Positions 33,065-42,663 are shown, counted from the stretch's first letter. The stretch: 64,000 nt of DNA from Nesterenkonia populi (GCF_007994735.1 NZ_VOIL01000001.1:248001-312000); one strand, 5' to 3'. A program made the numbers and translations. Notes: generated by a model from the letters alone, not told the origin.

Positions 33065-35782
33065 ATGTCACCCGCCCACGGAAACAGCACCGATCGTCGC
33101 CGTCACGTTGCCGTGGTCGGCGGCGGCCCCGCCGCGCACCGGCTGGTGGAGGCCCTGACGGACCGCAACGAGGCCAGTCTGCGGATCAGTCTCTACACCG
33201 AGGAGGCCCTGCCCCCGTATGACCGGGTGGCGCTGTCCAAGCGGTTCGAGGACCGCGGCAATGATCTGCTGCTGGGTGAGGAGGACCTCTGGGAGAACCC
33301 GCAGGTCAGCCTGCACACCTCCACTCAGATCGTCGGACTGGACACCGCGTCGAAGACCATCACCGACGCCGAGGGCACCGTGCACGGATACGACGAGCTG
33401 GTGCTCGCCACCGGGTCCTCTGCGCCGCGGCCGCCGATCGACGGCAGCCAGCACATCGCGGTCTACCGCACGCTCGACGACGTCGACTGGCTGGTCGACG
33501 AGGTCCACCGCCTGGCCGAGGAGCTCGGCCGCACTCCGAAGTGCACGGTGATCGGAGGCGGGCTGCTGGGGCTGGAGGCCGCCGGCGGGCTGAAGGGCCA
33601 CGGCGCCGAGGTGACGATCGTCCACTCCCGCGACTATCTGATGAACGCGCAGCTGGACGAAGGCGGCGGCCGGACCCTGAACCGGCTGCTGGCCAAGGAG
33701 GGCTACGCCCTGCGCATGGGCGAGCGGCCGGCGTCGCTGAGCGTCAATGAGGACACCTCCTCGGCGAAGCACACCCTGAGCTTCAAGACCGGCGACGACG
33801 TCCCGGCGGACCTGGTGGTCGCCGCGATCGGCATCACTGCCCGGGACGAACTGGGCCGGGAGGCCGGGCTGGGGCTGAGCTCCCGCGGCGGCATCACCAT
33901 CGACGAGACCTGCTCGACCTCGGCCCAGCATGTGTGGGCGATCGGCGAGGTCGCCAACTTTGAGGGCATCTGCATGGGACTGGTGGCTCCGGCCAACGCG
34001 ATGGCCGAGGTCGTCGCCGACCGGCTCTGCGGCGGCGAGGCCAGCTTCGAGGGCTTCGACACCGCCGCGAAGCTGAAGCTGGCGGGCATGGACGTGGCCA
34101 GCTTCGGCGACACTCTGGGCACCACACCGGGAGCCCTGGAGGTCACCTTCGCCGACGCGGTCGCCGGCCTCTACCAGAAGCTCGTCGTCACCGACGACGC
34201 CAAGACCCTGCTGGGCGGGGTCTTCGTCGGCGACGCCTCCCCCTACACCTCCCTGCGACCCCTGCTGGGCAGGGAGCTGCCCGCTGAGCCGGGCGCCTTC
34301 CTCTCCGTCTCCGGCGGCGGCGTGGACATGGACCTGCCCGACGACGCCGAGGTCTGCTCCTGCAAGGCAGTCGACGCCGGGCACCTCCGCTGCGCGGTCA
34401 AGGGCGAGACCACCGGTGAGCCCGTCACCGACATGGGCGGGATGAAGAAGTGCACCAAGGTCGGCACCCAGTGCGGCTCCTGCCTTCCGATGGCCAAGAA
34501 GGTCATGGAGAAGGAGATGCTCATGCAGGGCATGGAGGTCTCCAGGGCGATGTGCGAGCACTTCGCCCTGGCCCGCCACGACCTCTTCGAGAAGGTCCGG
34601 GGCGCGGGGCTGCGCAGCTTCACCGAGGTGGTGGAGCAGTTCGGCTCCCCGGCGGACAGCTCGGTGAACCTCGGCTGCGACATCTGCAAGCCTGCGGTCG
34701 CCTCCATGCTCGCCGCGCTGCACGACGAGTACATCCTCGACGACGGCCGCGGCGCGCTGCAGGACACCAACGACCGGGCCCTGGCCAACATGCAGAAGAA
34801 CGGCACCTACTCGGTCATGCCCCGCATCCCCGCCGGGGAGATCACCCCCGACAAGCTGGGAGCGCTCGCCGAGGTCGCCAAGGAGTTCGGGCTGTACACC
34901 AAGATCTCCGCGGCACAGCGCATCGACCTCTTCGGCGCCCGGCTGGAGCAGCTGCCGAAGATCTGGATGCGGCTGGTCGACGCCGGCTTCGAGTCCGGGC
35001 AGGCCTACGGCAAGGCGCTTCGCAACGTGAAGTCCTGCGTGGGCACCACCTGGTGCCGCTACGGGGTGCAGGACTCTGTGGCCATGGGAATCCGCCTGGA
35101 GAACAGGTACAAGGGCATCCGCTCCCCGCACAAGATGAAGTTCGGCGTCTCCGGCTGCGCCCGCGAATGCGCCGAGGCCCGAGGCAAGGACGCCGGCGTG
35201 ATCGCCACCCCGGACGGCTGGAACCTCTACGTGGGCGGCAACGGCGGGGCCACCCCCGTGCACGCCCAGCTGCTCGCCAAGGACCTGGACGATGAGACCC
35301 TGCTGAAGTACATGGACCGCTACATCATGTACTACATCCGCACCGCAGACCGGATGCAGCGCACCGCTCGCTGGATCGAGGAGCTGCCCGGGGGCGTGGA
35401 CCACATCTACGACGTCGTCGTCCGCGACTCCCTGAGCATCGCCGAGGATCTCGAGGAGGCCATGCAGCGGCACGTGGACCGCTACGAGGACGAATGGGCC
35501 GCCACCCTCAACGACCCGGAGAAGCTGCGCCGCTTCCGCAGCTTCATCAACGCCCCCGACGCCCCCGACACCGACCTGAAGTACATCGTCGAGCGTGACC
35601 AGATCCGCCCGGCCACCGAGGATGAGAAGCAGGCCGCGGAGACCGGCACCGGGCCGGTGCTGCTGGGCCCCGAGATCCCCGTCAGGTCCGAGGAGACCGA
35701 AGCCTTCGCACAGGGCGAGGAGGGCATGGAGCCCGATGAGCAGCTTGAGCTCGTCGGCGCACCAGCGGACGGACGCCTGTGA
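33065..35782 (+). CDS. nirB: Nitrite reductase [NAD(P)H] large subunit NirB
   Basis: 905 residues. N-terminal FAD/NAD(P) oxidoreductase (VAVVGGGPAAHRLVEAL; second dinucleotide fold CTVIGGGLLGLEAAGGL), a BFD-like [2Fe-2S] domain near 425-475 (AEVCSCKAVDAGHLRCA, TQCGSCLP), then the sulfite/nitrite reductase repeats with the siroheme-[4Fe-4S] ligands in CVGTTWCRYG and SGCARECAEARGKD near 660-710. Reduces nitrite to ammonium with six electrons in the cytoplasm. A GlnR-like box lies upstream; no clear ribosome site, so possibly leaderless. The downstream nnaR frame overlaps its stop. Confidence 0.96.
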   Translation: MSPAHGNSTDRRRHVAVVGGGPAAHRLVEALTDRNEASLRISLYTEEALPPYDRVALSKRFEDRGNDLLLGEEDLWENPQVSLHTSTQIVGLDTASKTITDAEGTVHGYDELVLATGSSAPRPPIDGSQHIAVYRTLDDVDWLVDEVHRLAEELGRTPKCTVIGGGLLGLEAAGGLKGHGAEVTIVHSRDYLMNAQLDEGGGRTLNRLLAKEGYALRMGERPASLSVNEDTSSAKHTLSFKTGDDVPADLVVAAIGITARDELGREAGLGLSSRGGITIDETCSTSAQHVWAIGEVANFEGICMGLVAPANAMAEVVADRLCGGEASFEGFDTAAKLKLAGMDVASFGDTLGTTPGALEVTFADAVAGLYQKLVVTDDAKTLLGGVFVGDASPYTSLRPLLGRELPAEPGAFLSVSGGGVDMDLPDDAEVCSCKAVDAGHLRCAVKGETTGEPVTDMGGMKKCTKVGTQCGSCLPMAKKVMEKEMLMQGMEVSRAMCEHFALARHDLFEKVRGAGLRSFTEVVEQFGSPADSSVNLGCDICKPAVASMLAALHDEYILDDGRGALQDTNDRALANMQKNGTYSVMPRIPAGEITPDKLGALAEVAKEFGLYTKISAAQRIDLFGARLEQLPKIWMRLVDAGFESGQAYGKALRNVKSCVGTTWCRYGVQDSVAMGIRLENRYKGIRSPHKMKFGVSGCARECAEARGKDAGVIATPDGWNLYVGGNGGATPVHAQLLAKDLDDETLLKYMDRYIMYYIRTADRMQRTARWIEELPGGVDHIYDVVVRDSLSIAEDLEEAMQRHVDRYEDEWAATLNDPEKLRRFRSFINAPDAPDTDLKYIVERDQIRPATEDEKQAAETGTGPVLLGPEIPVRSEETEAFAQGEEGMEPDEQLELVGAPADGRL

Positions 35783-36990
35783 ACGAACAGCGCACTAGGG
35801 TGGGGACCGTGGAACCCACACCTTCCCCCCAGGAGATCCCCGAGGCGCCGACCACCGGATCTGCGGAGGGCTCGGCCGCCTCGTCGCTGCCGCAGACCCT
35901 CTCCGGGTTCCGGATCGGCGTGACCTCCGACCGCCGCTCGGAGGAGCTGATCAGCGCCTTCGAACGCCGCGGCGCCGAGGTGATGCACGCCCCGGCCCTG
36001 CGGATCGCCTCCCTGACCGAATCCATCACCCTGCAGCACGACACCAACAAGGTGATCGATGCGAAGCCCGACTACGCGGTCATCACCACCGCATACGGGA
36101 TGCGCCGCTGGGCCGAGGCCGCCGAGGCCTACGGCGTCTGGCCGCAGCTCTCCGACGTCCTGGAGAGCGCCTCCATCCTCGTCCGCGGCCCCAAGGCACG
36201 CGGCGCTGTCCGGGCCGTGGGGCTCGACGACGACGGCGCGGCCGAGGACGAGCGCACCGAGACGATGCTCGACATGCTTCTGGAGAACGACATCTCCGGG
36301 AAGACCGTGGCGTTCCAGCTGCACGGCCTGCTCAACCATGACCAGATCTCCCGGGTGGAGCAGGCCGGGGCCCAGGTCGTCGCTGTGATGCCCTACACCT
36401 GGACCAAGCCGCCGGAGGACTCCGAGCTGCTGAAGATGATCGATGCTGTCATCGAGCGTCAGCTGGACCTGCTGACCTTCACCGCCGCCCCCGGGGTGGA
36501 CGCGATGCTCGGCGTCGCCCAGCAGTACGGCAAGCGCGAGGCGCTCATCGAGGCCCTGCAGACTGACGTGATCGCCGCGGCCGTCGGCGGAGTCACCGCC
36601 CAGCCGCTCTATGAGGCCGGGGTCGACGCCGTCATCCCGTCCCGGTGGAGGCTCGGGGCGATGATCAAGAAGGTCATCGACCACTTGGAGACCCACCACA
36701 CCCTGCGCTTGGACACCCAGCACGGGCCCATCGAGCTTCGCGGCGCCGAATTCCGGGCACCCGAGGTCACGGAGGACCCCGTGCGCCTGGCGCCGGGCCC
36801 GCTCAGCCTGCTGCGCGCCCTCATGGAGGTCAAGGGCGCCACCCTTTCCCGGGAGCACCTGCTCGAGCAGGTCCGCTACTGCGACTCCGAGCACGCCCTG
36901 GAGATGTGGGTCTCCCGGCTGCGCAAAGCTCTCCCGGAGTCAGACCTGGTGCAGACCGTGGTCAAGCGCGGCTACCGCATCAAGACGTAA
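35779..36990 (+). CDS. nnaR: HemD/winged-helix regulator NnaR-like
   Basis: 403 residues from a GTG overlapping the nirB stop; a second GTG at 35809 with TAGGGT seven bases upstream is a strong alternative (393 residues). The N-terminal two thirds are uroporphyrinogen-III synthase-like (GFRIGVTSDRRSEELISAFE, VAFQLHGLLNHDQISR, LLTFTAAPGVDAML). The C-terminus is an OmpR-type winged helix (LLRALMEVKGATLSREHLLE, EMWVSRLRKALPES, VVKRGYRIKT). This is the architecture of NnaR/Rv0260c, a coactivator of nitrate and nitrite genes together with GlnR. A biosynthetic HemD role is the less likely alternative. Confidence 0.82.
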   Translation: MNEQRTRVGTVEPTPSPQEIPEAPTTGSAEGSAASSLPQTLSGFRIGVTSDRRSEELISAFERRGAEVMHAPALRIASLTESITLQHDTNKVIDAKPDYAVITTAYGMRRWAEAAEAYGVWPQLSDVLESASILVRGPKARGAVRAVGLDDDGAAEDERTETMLDMLLENDISGKTVAFQLHGLLNHDQISRVEQAGAQVVAVMPYTWTKPPEDSELLKMIDAVIERQLDLLTFTAAPGVDAMLGVAQQYGKREALIEALQTDVIAAAVGGVTAQPLYEAGVDAVIPSRWRLGAMIKKVIDHLETHHTLRLDTQHGPIELRGAEFRAPEVTEDPVRLAPGPLSLLRALMEVKGATLSREHLLEQVRYCDSEHALEMWVSRLRKALPESDLVQTVVKRGYRIKT

Positions 36991-37322
36991 GCGGGGCCTG
37001 CGCGCACGGCGTCCTGCATGGGGTGCTCTTCAGCATCAAGTTTCTGTGCAGGGGGTGTTGACTTCACAGTCGGCCTCTAGTGTCGACGTACTTGGCGTCG
37101 CTGACCCACCGAACACAACAACCACAGATGGTTTCACCTATGGCCCTGGGGTCGCTAATAGTCGCCTATGTCGGAACTGGCTGCTCCACCACTTCCTGTG
37201 ACGAAGAGCGGGCCTTAGAGTTCGGTAGCGAGTTCATCGCTCAGCACGAGGCTACTGCGGAATCTGGATACGCTCCAGAGGAGATGTCACACCTACTGTC
37301 CGTTGAGCGGAGCCGGAAACAA
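36991..37322. other. Atypical low-GC intergenic island with doubtful small frame
   Basis: About 330 bases between nnaR and the glpK terminator, clearly less GC-rich and with different codon-like composition from its neighbours. A frame of 87 codons runs from 37080 to 37343 on the plus strand (or 71 codons from the ATG at 37128, beginning MVSPMALGSLIVAYVGTGC, faintly signal-peptide-like), but it has no ribosome site and ends inside the terminator hairpin. TAGTGT at 37078-37083 could be a -10. I do not call a gene; a remnant of transferred DNA or a small RNA are possibilities. Confidence 0.35.
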
Positions 37323-37352
37323 GGGGGCTGGCCCTGTTCATGACCAGCCCCC
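37323..37352. terminator. Terminator after glpK
   Basis: GGGGGCTGG at 37323-37331 pairs with CCAGCCCCC at 37344-37352 around a 12-base loop, about 30 bases after the leftward glpK stop. It could also end any rightward transcript from nnaR. Confidence 0.75.
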
Positions 37353-37383
37353 TACATTTCGCCCCATTCAAAACGTCTGAGAA

Positions 37384-38937
37384 CTACTGCTCCGAGTCTT
37401 CGTCCACCCAGTCGAAGCTGCGGGTGACGGCCTTGGACCAATTCCGCATGAGGCGCTGACGCTCGGTGTCCTCGATCTGCGGGGACCAGCGCGAGTCCTC
37501 GGACCAGTTGGCGGTGACGTCATCGATGGAGTCCCAGAAGCCCACGGCCAGACCGGCTGCGTAGGCAGCGCCGAGGGCGGTGGTCTCGATGACGGCCGGG
37601 CGGACCACGTCCACGCCGAGCACGTCGGCCTGGAACTGCATCAGCGTCTCGTTGACGACCATGCCGCCGTCGACCTTCAGCTCCTTGAGCGGATCGGCGG
37701 CGTCATGGGCCATGGAGTCCACCACTTCAGCGGACTGGTAGGCCACCGACTCCAGGGCCGCACGGCACAGGTGGTTCTGGTTCACATAGCGGGTCAGGCC
37801 CACGATCACGCCGCGGGCATTGGGCTTCCAGTGCGGGGCGAACAGCCCGGAGAACGCCGGCACGATGTAGGCGCCCCCGTTGTCCTCGACCTTCTTCGCC
37901 TTGGTCTCCACCTCAGGGGCTGAGGAGATCAGGCCCAGGCTGTCGCGCAGCCACTGCACCAGGGAGCCGGTGACGGCGATGGAGCCCTCCAGGGCGTAGA
38001 CCGGTGTCTCCTCGCCCAGCCGGTAGGCCACGGTGGTCAGCAGCCCGTGATCGGAGCGGATGATCTCCTCACCGGTGTTCATCAGCATGAAGTTGCCGGT
38101 GCCGTAGGTGTTCTTGCCCTGGCCGGGGGTGAAGCAGGCCTGGCCGAAGGTGGCGGCCTGCTGGTCGCCGAGGATCCCGGTGATCGGGGTGTCGATCAGC
38201 AGGGACTCCTTGCGGCCGTACCCGTACACCTCGGAGGAGGAGCGGATCTGGGGCAGCATGCTCACCGGCACGCCGACCGCCTCGGCGAGCTCCTCGTTCC
38301 AGTCGAGGGTGTCGATGTTCATCATCAGGGTGCGGGAGGCGTTGGTCACGTCCGTGATGTGGATGCCGCCGGCGGTGCCGCCGGTGAGGTTCCAGATCAG
38401 CCACGAGTCCATCGTGCCGAAGAGCAGGTCCCCGGCCTCGGCGCGCTCCCGGACGCCCTCGACGTTGTCCAGCACCCAGCGGATCTTCGGGCCGGCGAAG
38501 TAGGTGGCCAGCGGCAGACCGGTCCGCTCCCGGAACTTCTCGGAGCCGTGGGACTCCTCGAGCTGGTCGCAGATGGCCTGGGTGCGGGTGTCCTGCCAGA
38601 CGATGGCGTTGTAGACCGGCTCCCCGGTGCTCCTGTCCCAGACGAGGGTGGTCTCCCGCTGGTTGGTGATGCCGACGGCGGCGAGGCTGTGCCGGTTCAC
38701 GTCGGCATCCGCCAGGGCCAGCCCGATGACCTCGCGGGTGTTCCGCCAGATCTCGTTGGCGTCATGCTCCACCCAGCCTGCCTTGGGGAAGATCTGCTGG
38801 TGCTCGCGCTGCCCCGAGGATACGATGCGGCCGGCGTGGTCGAAGACCACCGCACGGGTCGACGTCGTGCCCTGGTCGATGGCGAGCACGTACTGGTCCT
38901 CGGTGGGGCGCTTGGTGGTGGGGGCGTTCTCAGTCAT
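37384..38937 (-). CDS. glpK: Glycerol kinase
   Basis: 517 residues of the FGGY family. N-terminal [49 protein letters not shown]-terminal [20 protein letters not shown] and [18 protein letters not shown]. Phosphorylates glycerol to glycerol 3-phosphate for GlpD. AAAGGA lies upstream of the ATG. Last gene of the leftward glpD-glpF-glpK unit, 54 bases after glpF. Confidence 0.97.
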   Translation of the reverse strand: MTENAPTTKRPTEDQYVLAIDQGTTSTRAVVFDHAGRIVSSGQREHQQIFPKAGWVEHDANEIWRNTREVIGLALADADVNRHSLAAVGITNQRETTLVWDRSTGEPVYNAIVWQDTRTQAICDQLEESHGSEKFRERTGLPLATYFAGPKIRWVLDNVEGVRERAEAGDLLFGTMDSWLIWNLTGGTAGGIHITDVTNASRTLMMNIDTLDWNEELAEAVGVPVSMLPQIRSSSEVYGYGRKESLLIDTPITGILGDQQAATFGQACFTPGQGKNTYGTGNFMLMNTGEEIIRSDHGLLTTVAYRLGEETPVYALEGSIAVTGSLVQWLRDSLGLISSAPEVETKAKKVEDNGGAYIVPAFSGLFAPHWKPNARGVIVGLTRYVNQNHLCRAALESVAYQSAEVVDSMAHDAADPLKELKVDGGMVVNETLMQFQADVLGVDVVRPAVIETTALGAAYAAGLAVGFWDSIDDVTANWSEDSRWSPQIEDTERQRLMRNWSKAVTRSFDWVDEDSEQ

Positions 38938-38991
38938 TGCGGTGTCCTTTCAGAGTGTGGACAGTCAGGTCAGCGGGTGCGCCGGCGGCGC

Positions 38992-39720
38992 TCAGCCGGC
39001 GAGCAGGATGGGGGCTGTCAGTCCGGCGGCGGTGGCGCCCAGGATGGGCCCCACGATCGGCACCCAGGCGTAGGCCCAGTCGCTGCCGCCCTTGTTCCGG
39101 ATGGGAAGCACCGCGTGAGCGATGCGCGGACCCAGGTCACGGGCCGGGTTGATGGCGTAGCCGGTGGGACCGCCCAGGGAAGCACCGATGCCGACGACCA
39201 GCAGGGCCACCTCGAGCGGGCCCAGCTCGGAGGGTGTGGCCCCGAAGAGCAGAATCACCAGCACCAGCACGAAGGTGGCGATGGCCTCCGTGGTGGTGTT
39301 CCAGCCGTAGCTGCGCACAGCAGGGTCAGTGGAGAAGGTCCCTTTGATCACTCCGGGATCGTCCGCGGCATCATAGTGCTTCTTGTACGCCAGCCACGCG
39401 GCCACCGCACCGAGGAAGGCGCCGATGACCTGGGCAGCGAAGTAGGCGAGCATATGCGGCACGTTCGCAGCGATCCCGTCGGCGAACTCGGCCTCCCCGG
39501 AGACGAAGATGCCGGTGGTCACCGCCGGGTTGATGTGCGCCCCGGAGCCCCAGGAGACGTACACGGCAGCGAAGACTGCCAGCCCCCAGCCGAAGTGGAT
39601 CATGAGCGGGCCGCCGCCGTTTCCTTTGGCCCCGGGGAGCAGGGCGTTGGCGACGACGCCGCCGCCCAGCAGGGTCAGGGTCGCTGTGCCCATGATTTCG
39701 AACAGAAAGATGGTTTCCAC
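38992..39720 (-). CDS. glpF: Glycerol uptake facilitator (aquaglyceroporin)
   Basis: 242 residues from a GTG with AAAGGAG seven bases upstream. Six-span MIP channel with both NPA boxes: HINPAVT (64-66) and YAINPARD (191-193); the Asp after the second NPAR marks a glycerol facilitator rather than a water channel. Lets glycerol enter for GlpK. Middle gene of the glycerol unit, 59 bases after glpD. Confidence 0.96.
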   Translation of the reverse strand: METIFLFEIMGTATLTLLGGGVVANALLPGAKGNGGGPLMIHFGWGLAVFAAVYVSWGSGAHINPAVTTGIFVSGEAEFADGIAANVPHMLAYFAAQVIGAFLGAVAAWLAYKKHYDAADDPGVIKGTFSTDPAVRSYGWNTTTEAIATFVLVLVILLFGATPSELGPLEVALLVVGIGASLGGPTGYAINPARDLGPRIAHAVLPIRNKGGSDWAYAWVPIVGPILGATAAGLTAPILLAG

Positions 39721-39779
39721 CGGATGACTCCTTTGTCACGGTGCTCGATGTGAGCTGGTTCTTCGTTCCTCTTAATCGG

Positions 39780-41585
39780 TCATGTGGTGCGGAGGGTCTG
39801 CTGGACGGGGAGCGCCTCGGCCATCGCTTGAGCGGCCTCGACGTCGGTGGCGGACTGCTCGGCCGCCAGGTGGGCTTCCACGTAGCTGGTGTAGGCCCGC
39901 TTCTCGTAGGCGGCACGTTCATCGTCCCACCCGAGATCGTCCCTGACCATGGCAATCACGTGATCGGCTGCTTCGAGCCCGCGATCGGCAGTCTCGTGGA
40001 AGAGACGAGTGCGCCTCTCCAGCAGGTCCTCCAGGTGCACGGCCCCCTCATACCGGGCGGCGTACACGTACTCGGCGCCCAGGTAGCCGGCGGCTCCGGG
40101 CACCTCCTCGCCGAGCTCAGGCTGCTCATCGATGAGCGCCAGCAGCTCCCCGAGCAGGGAGCCGTAGCGGCCCAGCAGACGCTGAGCCGTCGTCGGCGAG
40201 AAGCTGTGCTGCGCGGCGATCTCCTCGGCACGGCCGGCCCACTCGCCGTAGCCCTGCCCGCCCAGCAGCGGCAGACGCTCGGTGAGGGAGGCGCGGTCGG
40301 CGAACTTCTCTGAGATCGCGAAGTCCACGGCGTCCTCGGCCATGGACCGGTAGGTGGTCAGCTTGCCGCCGGCCACCGCGGAGAGCCCCGGAGCCAGCCG
40401 CATCACGGTGTGCTCGCGGGAGACCTTGGAGCTGGCGGCCTCGCCGGCGTCCACCGGCTGCAGCAGCGGGCGCAGGCCGGCCCAGGTGCCGATCACGTCC
40501 TCGCGGACAAGATCAGTGGACAGCACGGCGTTGGCGTGCTCGAGGACATAGTCGATGTCCGCGGCGTTGGGGGCGGGGACATCGACCGGCTCATGCCATG
40601 CGGTATCTGTGGTGCCCACTGACCAGTAGTCGCCCATGGGGATGATGAACAGCACCGACTTCTCGGTCTGGGTGATGACCCCGACGTGCTCCTGCGCCGG
40701 GATGCGGTCCTTCGGCACGGTGATGTGGATGCCCTTGGAGGCCAGCACCTTCAGCGCGGGAGCGGAGCCGTCCTCGGCGTCGTCGTGGGCGAGCTTCTCC
40801 TGCTCGCCGGTCCAGACGCCGGCAGCCATAATGGTCTCGCGGGCGTAGACGGTGGTGGTGTCCCCGGTCTCCCGGTCGCGGATGACGACGCCGGTGACCT
40901 GCTCCTCGCCGTGGTGCGTCTCACGCACGTACTCGACCACCTCGGTGCGGACAGCAACGTGGGCGCCGAGGCTGGCGGCGGAGCGGGCCAGGGTCATCAC
41001 CAGGCGGGCGTCGTCGACCTGGGCGTCGAAGTACTCCAGGGCGCCGACGAACTTCTCCTGGTCCAGCCCGGCGAAGCGCTGCTGCAGACCCTTGCGGCTC
41101 ATGTGGCGGTGCAGGGGGGCGCGGCCCTGTCCGGTGAGCACGGACTTCAGGCCGTTGCCGCGGACGGAGGCCCCGAAGGACAGGCTGTCGTAGAGGGTGA
41201 CCCCGGAGCCGATGAATGCGCGGTCGATCGCGCGCTTCTCGAAGGGGAAGACGAAGGGCAGGCCCTTGACCAGGTGGGGCGCGGTGCGGGTCATGAGCAG
41301 GTTCCGCTCCCGCAGAGCCTCAGCGACCAGCTTGAAGTCGAGCATCTGCAGGTAGCGCAGGCCGCCGTGGACCAGCTTGGATGAGCGCGATGATGTTCCC
41401 TGGGCGAGGTCCCGAGCCTCGACGAGGCCGGTGCTCAGCCCGCGGGTTGCGGCGTCGAAGGCCGCGGCGGCGCCGACCACACCGCCGCCGACCACCATGA
41501 CGTCCAGCGGATGCTCCGGACTGGTGCCGGCGAATGCCTCAAGCGCGTCGGCGCGGGAGGAGGGGTTCATCGGCAGAGGCTTCAT
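39780..41585 (-). CDS. glpD: Glycerol-3-phosphate dehydrogenase
   Basis: 601 residues. FAD-binding LDVMVVGGGVVGAAAAFDAA, GTSSRSSKLVHGGLRYLQML, GVWTGEQEKLAHDD, TDTAWHEPVDVPAPNAADID and the GGKLTTYRSMAEDAVD motif, followed by the C-terminal GlpD cap. Oxidises glycerol 3-phosphate to dihydroxyacetone phosphate at the membrane, feeding the quinone pool. AGGATGAGCC precedes the ATG. First gene of the glycerol operon, divergent from the SorC-type regulator. Confidence 0.96.
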   Translation of the reverse strand: MKPLPMNPSSRADALEAFAGTSPEHPLDVMVVGGGVVGAAAAFDAATRGLSTGLVEARDLAQGTSSRSSKLVHGGLRYLQMLDFKLVAEALRERNLLMTRTAPHLVKGLPFVFPFEKRAIDRAFIGSGVTLYDSLSFGASVRGNGLKSVLTGQGRAPLHRHMSRKGLQQRFAGLDQEKFVGALEYFDAQVDDARLVMTLARSAASLGAHVAVRTEVVEYVRETHHGEEQVTGVVIRDRETGDTTTVYARETIMAAGVWTGEQEKLAHDDAEDGSAPALKVLASKGIHITVPKDRIPAQEHVGVITQTEKSVLFIIPMGDYWSVGTTDTAWHEPVDVPAPNAADIDYVLEHANAVLSTDLVREDVIGTWAGLRPLLQPVDAGEAASSKVSREHTVMRLAPGLSAVAGGKLTTYRSMAEDAVDFAISEKFADRASLTERLPLLGGQGYGEWAGRAEEIAAQHSFSPTTAQRLLGRYGSLLGELLALIDEQPELGEEVPGAAGYLGAEYVYAARYEGAVHLEDLLERRTRLFHETADRGLEAADHVIAMVRDDLGWDDERAAYEKRAYTSYVEAHLAAEQSATDVEAAQAMAEALPVQQTLRTT

Positions 41586-41659
41586 GGCTCATCCTGTAGA
41601 GGTCGGCGTTGACTGTGACCTCCATAACATCCGAACACCGGTCTTTTTCTCAATAGGTA

Positions 41660-41673
41660 TGCACATACGTGCA
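41660..41673. promoter_or_regulatory. Candidate operator between glpD and its regulator
   Basis: Perfect inverted repeat TGCAC-ATAC-GTGCA, 22 bases before the regulator ATG and 75 before glpD. The position fits autoregulation and control of glpD by the adjacent SorC-type protein. Confidence 0.45.
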
Positions 41674-41694
41674 CCAGTGGTTCAGAATGGGTTT

Positions 41695-42663
41695 ATGAAG
41701 ACCTCATACCGGGAGAAGATCGAGTACACGGCTGCACAGATGTACTACGCCGAGAACCGGACGATGCAGCACATCGCCAACGAGCTCAGCGTCTCCCGGT
41801 CCACCGTCTCCCGCCTGCTGGCCGAGGCGCGCGAGCAGGGCATCGTGCGGATCAGCCTGCACCCGCCCACCGACCGGCCCAGCGCCCTGGAGCACCGGAT
41901 CGCCGAGGACTACGGGGTGACCGCGCATGTGGCCCACACCCTCAGCCGCGAAGACGCCTCCGCACGGCAGGAGGCGGTCGCCGCGCTGGCCTCCGGGGTG
42001 ATCGATTCGCTGGTGGAGCCGGACATGGTGATCGGTGCCGCCTGGGGCGCAACGATGACCTCCGTGGTGGGTCGGCTGCCCGCCAAAGAGGTGCCGGGGC
42101 TGCAGGTGGTCCAGCTCAACGGAGCGGTGAATTCCCAGCCGGCCGGGGCTGAGTCCGCCGGGACCGGCCTGGGAATGGGGGTCGTCGAACGCTTCGCGCA
42201 GGTGTACGGTGGCCGGCCGCACCTCTTCGCGGTTCCGGCGATCTTCGACTACGAGCAGACCAAGCAGATGCTCTGGCGGGAGCGCTCGACCTCACGCGTG
42301 CTCAACCTGCAGCGCCGTGCCTCACTCGCCGTGTTCGGCGTGGGTACGTTCGCCGCGGGCAGGCCGTCCCAGGTCTACGCGGAGGGGTACCTGAGCCGGG
42401 AGGACCTCAACCAGCTGACGGATGAGCAGGTGGTCGGCGACATCTGCACCGTCTTTCTGCGGGGGGACGGGTCGTGGCGGAACATCGAGCTGAACAGCCG
42501 CTGCTCCGGCATCCGCCCGGACGAGCTCTCCCGCATCCCCCGCCGGGTCTGCGTGGTCAACGGCCCGCACAAGATCCCGGCGCTCCGCGGAGCCCTCGCC
42601 GCCGGCCTGGTCACCGACCTCGTCCTCGACCAAGCCTCGGCGGACCTCCTCGCCCACGGTTAG
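41695..42663 (+). CDS. SorC/DeoR-type sugar-binding transcriptional regulator
   Basis: 322 residues from the ATG at 41695; the open frame runs much further upstream across glpD, but that part is antisense. N-terminal helix-turn-helix AAQMYYAENRTMQHIANELS VSRSTVSRLL split by the turn, then the SorC effector domain (DMVIGAAWGATMTSVVGRLP, FGVGTFAAGRPSQVY, RVCVVNGPHKIPALRGALAA). Ligands in this family are phosphorylated sugars or polyols. Divergent from glpD, so probably the glycerol regulator with glycerol 3-phosphate or similar effector. A CAGAAT hexamer six bases before the ATG suggests a leaderless start. Confidence 0.88.
   Translation: MKTSYREKIEYTAAQMYYAENRTMQHIANELSVSRSTVSRLLAEAREQGIVRISLHPPTDRPSALEHRIAEDYGVTAHVAHTLSREDASARQEAVAALASGVIDSLVEPDMVIGAAWGATMTSVVGRLPAKEVPGLQVVQLNGAVNSQPAGAESAGTGLGMGVVERFAQVYGGRPHLFAVPAIFDYEQTKQMLWRERSTSRVLNLQRRASLAVFGVGTFAAGRPSQVYAEGYLSREDLNQLTDEQVVGDICTVFLRGDGSWRNIELNSRCSGIRPDELSRIPRRVCVVNGPHKIPALRGALAAGLVTDLVLDQASADLLAHG

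Noticed and set aside
33068..35473. 801-codon frame antisense to nirB
   Set aside because: Shadow of nirB; no recognisable motif.
37080..37343. 87-codon hypothetical gene
   Set aside because: No ribosome site, atypical codon use, stop lies within a terminator hairpin.
38047..39753. 568-codon frame antisense to glpK and glpF
   Set aside because: Spans two real genes and their gap; low-complexity product.
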